Positions 62,346 through 64,000 of a DNA stretch of 64,000 nucleotides are shown here, in pieces. Source of the DNA: Trichosphaerium sp. ATCC 40318 (Eukaryota > Discosea > Flabellinia > Trichosidae); assembly GCA_038496445.1 (NCBI GenBank), contig JALMLS010000062.1, forward strand, positions 620,001-684,000, given 5' to 3'. Made by a program: the position numbers and the translations under genes. Below the pieces are notes generated by a model. The model made no database searches. It was not told the origin of the DNA and saw only the letters and a program-made list of their open reading frames with translations. Every line of letters starts with the position of its first letter. The stretch's first letter is position 1.

Positions 62346-62766
62346 ATGAAAACAACAATATTATTTGTATTGGTGACTTTGGCATTGATACCAATTGCCT
62401 TGACGACCCAATCTAAGCATGCTCAAGACTCTGAAGAAATGCCAGATATGCACGAAAAGAGATCAACTGAGGTATGTCGACACTTGCTACTTTTACATTG
62501 TATTGTTAATTAACATGCGATTTAGCAAGGACCACTGTTGTGTGGCGAAACATGTGATACAAATGGATGGTGTCCTCCTGGATGGCGTAAACGTGGTCGT
62601 GAAAAGAATGGTCAATGTATGTGAAAATCAAATATTGGTAACACTTCTTTAATACTAACCTTTATTAGGTTCAACTGCATACTGCTACCCTGGATCTCCA
62701 TTATGCTTTCGCATAAGAAGTGATAAATGGTGTTGCTGGAGCGAAGCTGCTTGTGGAAGTTGCTAA
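62346..62766 (+). CDS. Small secreted cysteine-rich prepropeptide, pair 3, plus member
   Basis: Exons 62346-62471, 62526-62616 and 62669-62766 encode 104 residues: plus-class leader (MKTTILFVLVTLALIPIAL), acidic pro-region ending HEKR, then the common ten-cysteine mature peptide. The donor GTATGTCG is intact, unlike its close relative in pair 2. TAA is at 62764-62766 and AATAAAAG follows at about 62813. Confidence 0.88.
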
Positions 62767-62914
62767 GATTGCAAAGCCACACTTGTTGTGCCACATATCA
62801 TTGTAAAGAATCAATAAAAGTGCCAACAAGTAGAATCAGACTCAGTTTACTAACTAAAGTGCTGGTTGTATCAAAATGTAGCATAAATATCAGTCACAAT
62901 TCTTCGGCCAATGA

Positions 62915-63451
62915 GGAATTTCGACTCGTAAAAAGTTGAGCGTAAAAATAATATGGTTCAGAGATTTGGTCTTTTTTTGGTTTATTTTTACGCTCAAAAC
63001 TTTTCACTCGTAATCGTAATTTACATGTAAATGTTGTTAGTGAACTACTGAGGCTTAACCTATGTTTTATTAAGTTTACAAGGTTGTTAATAATGACAGT
63101 GCTGTCACAGTGATTGAAAAAAAACCAATTGATTCACTTCTATTGATGAGAGCCTACTGAGCACTTTCTAATGACTTTAAAGTATAACGTTGCAAAAACA
63201 GCGTTAAACAACGTCTCAATGTATCTGAAGAGCTTGTATAAGGACCAATAACAAGTGGTGATCTTTTTTTGTATTAATGACTGTATTGTGCAACCAATAA
63301 ATAAAGTGTTTTTGAATGAGTTACGATTTACGAGTGAAAAGCATTGAGCGTAAAAAAAACGTAAAAAACTAAACCCAAAACTGTCGTAAAACTAAGTCCA
63401 TTCTTTGAAACCAGCAATTTTTACGCTCAGCTTTTTACGAGTCGAAATTCC
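62915..63451. mobile_element. Foldback/MITE-like element with nested inverted repeats
   Basis: The outer ends are inverted copies of about 33 bases: GGAATTTCGACTCGTAAAAA at 62915 and its complement ending at 63451. Inside each end lies a second, related inverted copy (about 62980-63018 and 63318-63360; core TTTTACGCTCAAAACTTTTC or its complement). Four copies of one motif therefore alternate in orientation, and each end can fold on itself. The 300-base centre has no coding frame. No target-site duplication is evident. The element would be non-autonomous. Confidence 0.7.
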
Positions 63452-63455
63452 TTAA

Positions 63456-63530
63456 TCCAACACTTGTTATCCATGATCGTTAGTCATCAATATACTAAAA
63501 CAACACTATCTGGGTTTTGCAAAGTAGAGG
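63456..63530. repeat. Displaced inverted copy of the peptide-pair promoter
   Basis: The stretch with CAACACTTGTTATCCATGAT (63461) and GGGTTTTGCAAAGTAGA (63511-63527) is the reverse complement of 62125-62210 with two small deletions. It abuts the foldback element on one side and breaks into the LIM gene on the other. Confidence 0.8.
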
Positions 63531-64000
63531 ACTTCACAGTACGGCATGCCGCTGTATTCGAAAAATACGTTGTTGGCGAACGCTTTTTTGCACGTGTGGC
63601 ACGTGAAACAATCTGGATGCCACGTGGCGCCCAAAGCGCTAATGTAGGATCCAAATATTTGTTTGTTACAGGACTTATGCGAAAAGAACGTTTAATATCT
63701 CCGTGGCCTTACTAGAAAGAACGTACTTGCACATTGGAGCAAAACCAGAGTAAAAGCACGATTGGCAGTACGGCTTGCCGGTCCTTGTTTTTCAAAAAAG
63801 TTACCTCCTGGGAACGTACGGATACAATTCATGCAAACAAAGCAGTTCATGTGCCACAGTTTTCCCAGTGCACTTACACCTTGTCCTTGCACCACCTTTT
63901 GAGGGATTAATGGATGACTCATAAAATAGAGATACTCAGTACTGGTTGTACTCTGCACAGACATCGGTGGAGCTGTGCGAGGCGTTTTATTTGCAGATAT
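63506..64000 (-). pseudogene. LIM-domain gene, frameshifted and truncated
   Basis: From the right edge of the window, minus strand, TPRTAPPMSVQSTTSTEYLY leads into a LIM domain (VSALGKLWHMNCFVCMNC ... FFEKQG). The frame then shifts: KPYCQSCFYSGFAPMCK continues in another frame after about 63780. After a possible GTACGT intron, a second LIM unit reads ALGATWHPDCFTCHTCKKAF and NNVFFEYSGMPYCEV. This breaks off just before its last zinc ligand, where the displaced promoter repeat begins, and the frame stops at 63506. LIM proteins of this type bridge cytoskeletal partners. The frameshift could be a sequencing error, but the truncation with foreign sequence points to a dead or altered gene. The 5' part lies outside the window. 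Confidence 0.7.

Noticed and set aside
63464-63715. Plus-strand frame of 83 codons at the right end
   Set aside because: It is the antisense shadow of the LIM units and the displaced promoter; the minus strand has the clear zinc-finger pattern.

Overview
The window is nuclear DNA from a compact, intron-dense eukaryote. Nearly every gene is cut by GT-AG introns of about 40-90 bases, many with a GTACGT-like donor and a T-rich end. Intergenic spacers are mostly 100-400 bases and genes lie on both strands. The gene set is Amorphea-like: a receptor tyrosine kinase with an intact HRDLAARN loop, a DH-PH RhoGEF, Cdc25, a four-EF-hand calmodulin relative, a giant HECT ubiquitin ligase and a LIM protein. 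This fits an early-branching animal such as a sponge, a unicellular holozoan or an amoebozoan. I cannot choose between these from sequence alone.

Layout. 1-912: 3' part of a protein pseudokinase (+). 1416-4209: uncharacterised multi-exon gene with TPR-like helices (-). 4210-5294: mostly empty, with one weak secreted-peptide candidate. 5295-7375: CDC25 phosphatase (-). 7376-9594: 2.2 kb with no gene seen. 9595-11280: armadillo-type helical protein (-). 12041-12478: LSM3 (-), divergent from 12709-18259, an ARM-repeat plus DH-PH RhoGEF (+). 18661-22144: receptor tyrosine kinase (+). 22328-24306: amidase (-), divergent from 24619-26543, a multi-pass membrane protein (+). 26731-27306: secreted cysteine-rich protein (-), divergent from 27424-30671, a PA14 plus GH63-like glycosidase (+). 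30957-32947: nuclear-type EF-hand protein (+). 33079-36124: two divergent pairs of small secreted cysteine-rich prepropeptides. 36364-39422: TMEM143/DUF3754 membrane protein (-). 39831-42290: Cdc48-like tandem AAA protein (-). 42487-43607: RNF113/Cwc24 splicing factor (-). 43754-44524: calmodulin-like protein (-). 44817-61093: giant HECT E3 ligase (+). 61619-62766: third divergent peptide pair. 62915-63451: nested inverted-repeat element. 63506-64000: damaged LIM gene (-).

Most of the window is housekeeping: splicing (LSM3, RNF113), the ubiquitin/Cdc48 axis (HECT ligase, AAA protein), cell cycle (CDC25), signalling (kinases, RhoGEF, EF-hand proteins) and the secretory pathway. The unusual part is the small-peptide family. 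Six genes in three head-to-head pairs lie at two places 25 kb apart. They carry two leader types but almost the same ten-cysteine mature peptide, and show partner-to-partner homogenisation, inverted flanks, decayed fragments, a lost splice donor and an adjoining foldback-like element. A displaced piece of the pair's promoter is fused to the broken LIM gene. The function of the peptides is unknown; secreted defence, signalling and toxin-like roles are all compatible with the architecture.
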